Notes under the pieces: generated by a model
Seen by the model: the letters and a program-made list of their open reading frames with translations, nothing else
What the model was told of the DNA's origin: nothing
Databases searched by the model: none
Shown: one piece after another, positions 63,708 to 64,000 of the stretch
How positions within the stretch are numbered: position 1 is the stretch's first letter
How the letters are laid out: each line of letters begins with the position of its first letter
From: PMNU01 sp035479875
GTDB lineage: Bacteria > Patescibacteriota > Saccharimonadia > Saccharimonadales > UBA4665
Assembly: GCA_035479875.1 (NCBI GenBank)
Contig: DATIIH010000011.1
Coordinates: forward strand, 14,661 to 78,660
Direction of reading: 5' to 3'
DNA length: 64,000 nt
Position numbers and translations under genes: made by a program

Positions 63708-64000
63708 TTAGGCATCAATCCCTTTTTCGGCAAGGCGAAATTGCAAGTCGTGCCAGGCGTTCATAAAGGCCACGAAAGCGTCGTAAGGGTTTTCGTATGG
63801 GCTAAAGTAGGCGTGAATGTCACCGTCGTTAAACCACTTGGTACACATATAGTAAAAGTGGTCGCTGGTCTGGAGTTTGCGCCAATCCTCGATTAACTCC
63901 CAGTCAACGTCGACCATCATTGGTTTCTCTAATTGATAGAGGTTATCAATGGCTTGTTGCTGCATTTTATTGCCCAGCCAGGCTGTTAGGTCGCGCTCGG
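63708..64000 (-). CDS. GH57 alpha-amylase-like protein, C-terminal part
   Basis: Partial gene that continues beyond the window; the frame stays open to position 64000. The visible 97 residues include ERDLTAWLGNKMQQQA, WRKLQTSDHFYYMCTKWF and FSPYENPYDAFVAFMN, matching the C-terminal end of GH57 alpha-amylases/4-alpha-glucanotransferases. It lies directly upstream of the GH15 gene on the same strand, which suggests a two-gene alpha-glucan operon. Confidence 0.85.
   Translation of the reverse strand, partial: ERDLTAWLGNKMQQQAIDNLYQLEKPMMVDVDWELIEDWRKLQTSDHFYYMCTKWFNDGDIHAYFSPYENPYDAFVAFMNAWHDLQFRLAEKGIDA

Overview
This is a 64 kb bacterial chromosome segment dominated by the transcription and translation core (rpoBC, the str genes, a long S10-spc-alpha ribosomal cluster, tuf, fusA, tig, clpP, hisS, trpS). 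TGA acts as a stop codon in many genes (tig, the pseudouridine synthase), which argues against the UGA-recoding SR1/Gracilibacteria lineages. uL30 (rpmD) is missing between rpsE and rplO, ribosomal proteins carry Lys/Ala-rich tails, many small orphan genes sit inside conserved operons, and GH57/GH15 glucan enzymes are present. Together these point to a Candidate Phyla Radiation genome, most likely Saccharibacteria (TM7). The phylum is an inference.

Layout. 1-6.7 kb: an orphan HExxH protein, a small alpha/beta hydrolase, then an attenuator-controlled phosphoribosyltransferase / LOG-like / PfkB kinase / hisS operon and tig. 6.6-8.1 kb: clpP behind a CIRCE operator, and a possible acetyltransferase. 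8.1-22.6 kb: rpoB-rpoC, rpsL-rpsG, two orphans, fusA, a PLP-fold pseudoenzyme on the minus strand behind an attenuator, and tuf-rpsJ. 22.6-25.4 kb: idi, a small protein behind an attenuator, a membrane protein and orphans; these split rpsJ from the rest of the S10 operon. 25.4-41.2 kb: rplC through rplO, secY, infA, rpmJ, rpsM-K-D, rpoA, rplQ, rplM, rpsI. 41.2-47.6 kb: a HAD phosphatase, an attenuator-controlled GNAT(frameshifted)/AspA-like/trpS operon, a peptidase-pseudouridine synthase fusion, a clamp-loader subunit, a TPR protein and tRNA-Thr. About 48.0-59.7 kb: an 11.6 kb element integrated at tRNA-Tyr, with a large serine recombinase, a P-loop ATPase, a winged-helix regulator, a nuclease-TPR-PIN protein paired with a second nuclease-like protein, a zinc-ribbon protein and an ABC exporter. 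59.7-64 kb: a small anchored protein, tRNA-Thr, a ParB-like protein, bL33, and a GH15 plus partial GH57 pair.

Expression logic. Two styles coexist. Most core translation/transcription operons have leaders with AAGGAG-type ribosome sites and overlapping ATGA/TAATG junctions. Many single genes have a TANNNT box ending 6-8 bases before the ATG, as expected for leaderless transcripts. The same spacing precedes several short leader peptides, and four loci (before the hisS operon, the PLP pseudoenzyme, a 69-residue orphan and the trpS operon) carry leader-peptide attenuators with mutually exclusive antiterminator and terminator hairpins. I consider this family of near-leaderless attenuators the most interesting system here. 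Other notable signals are loss of every zinc ligand at both beta-prime zinc sites, a changed trigger-loop helix in RpoC, an NKIN instead of NKxD motif in EF-G, and a possible new nuclease cassette in the mobile element.
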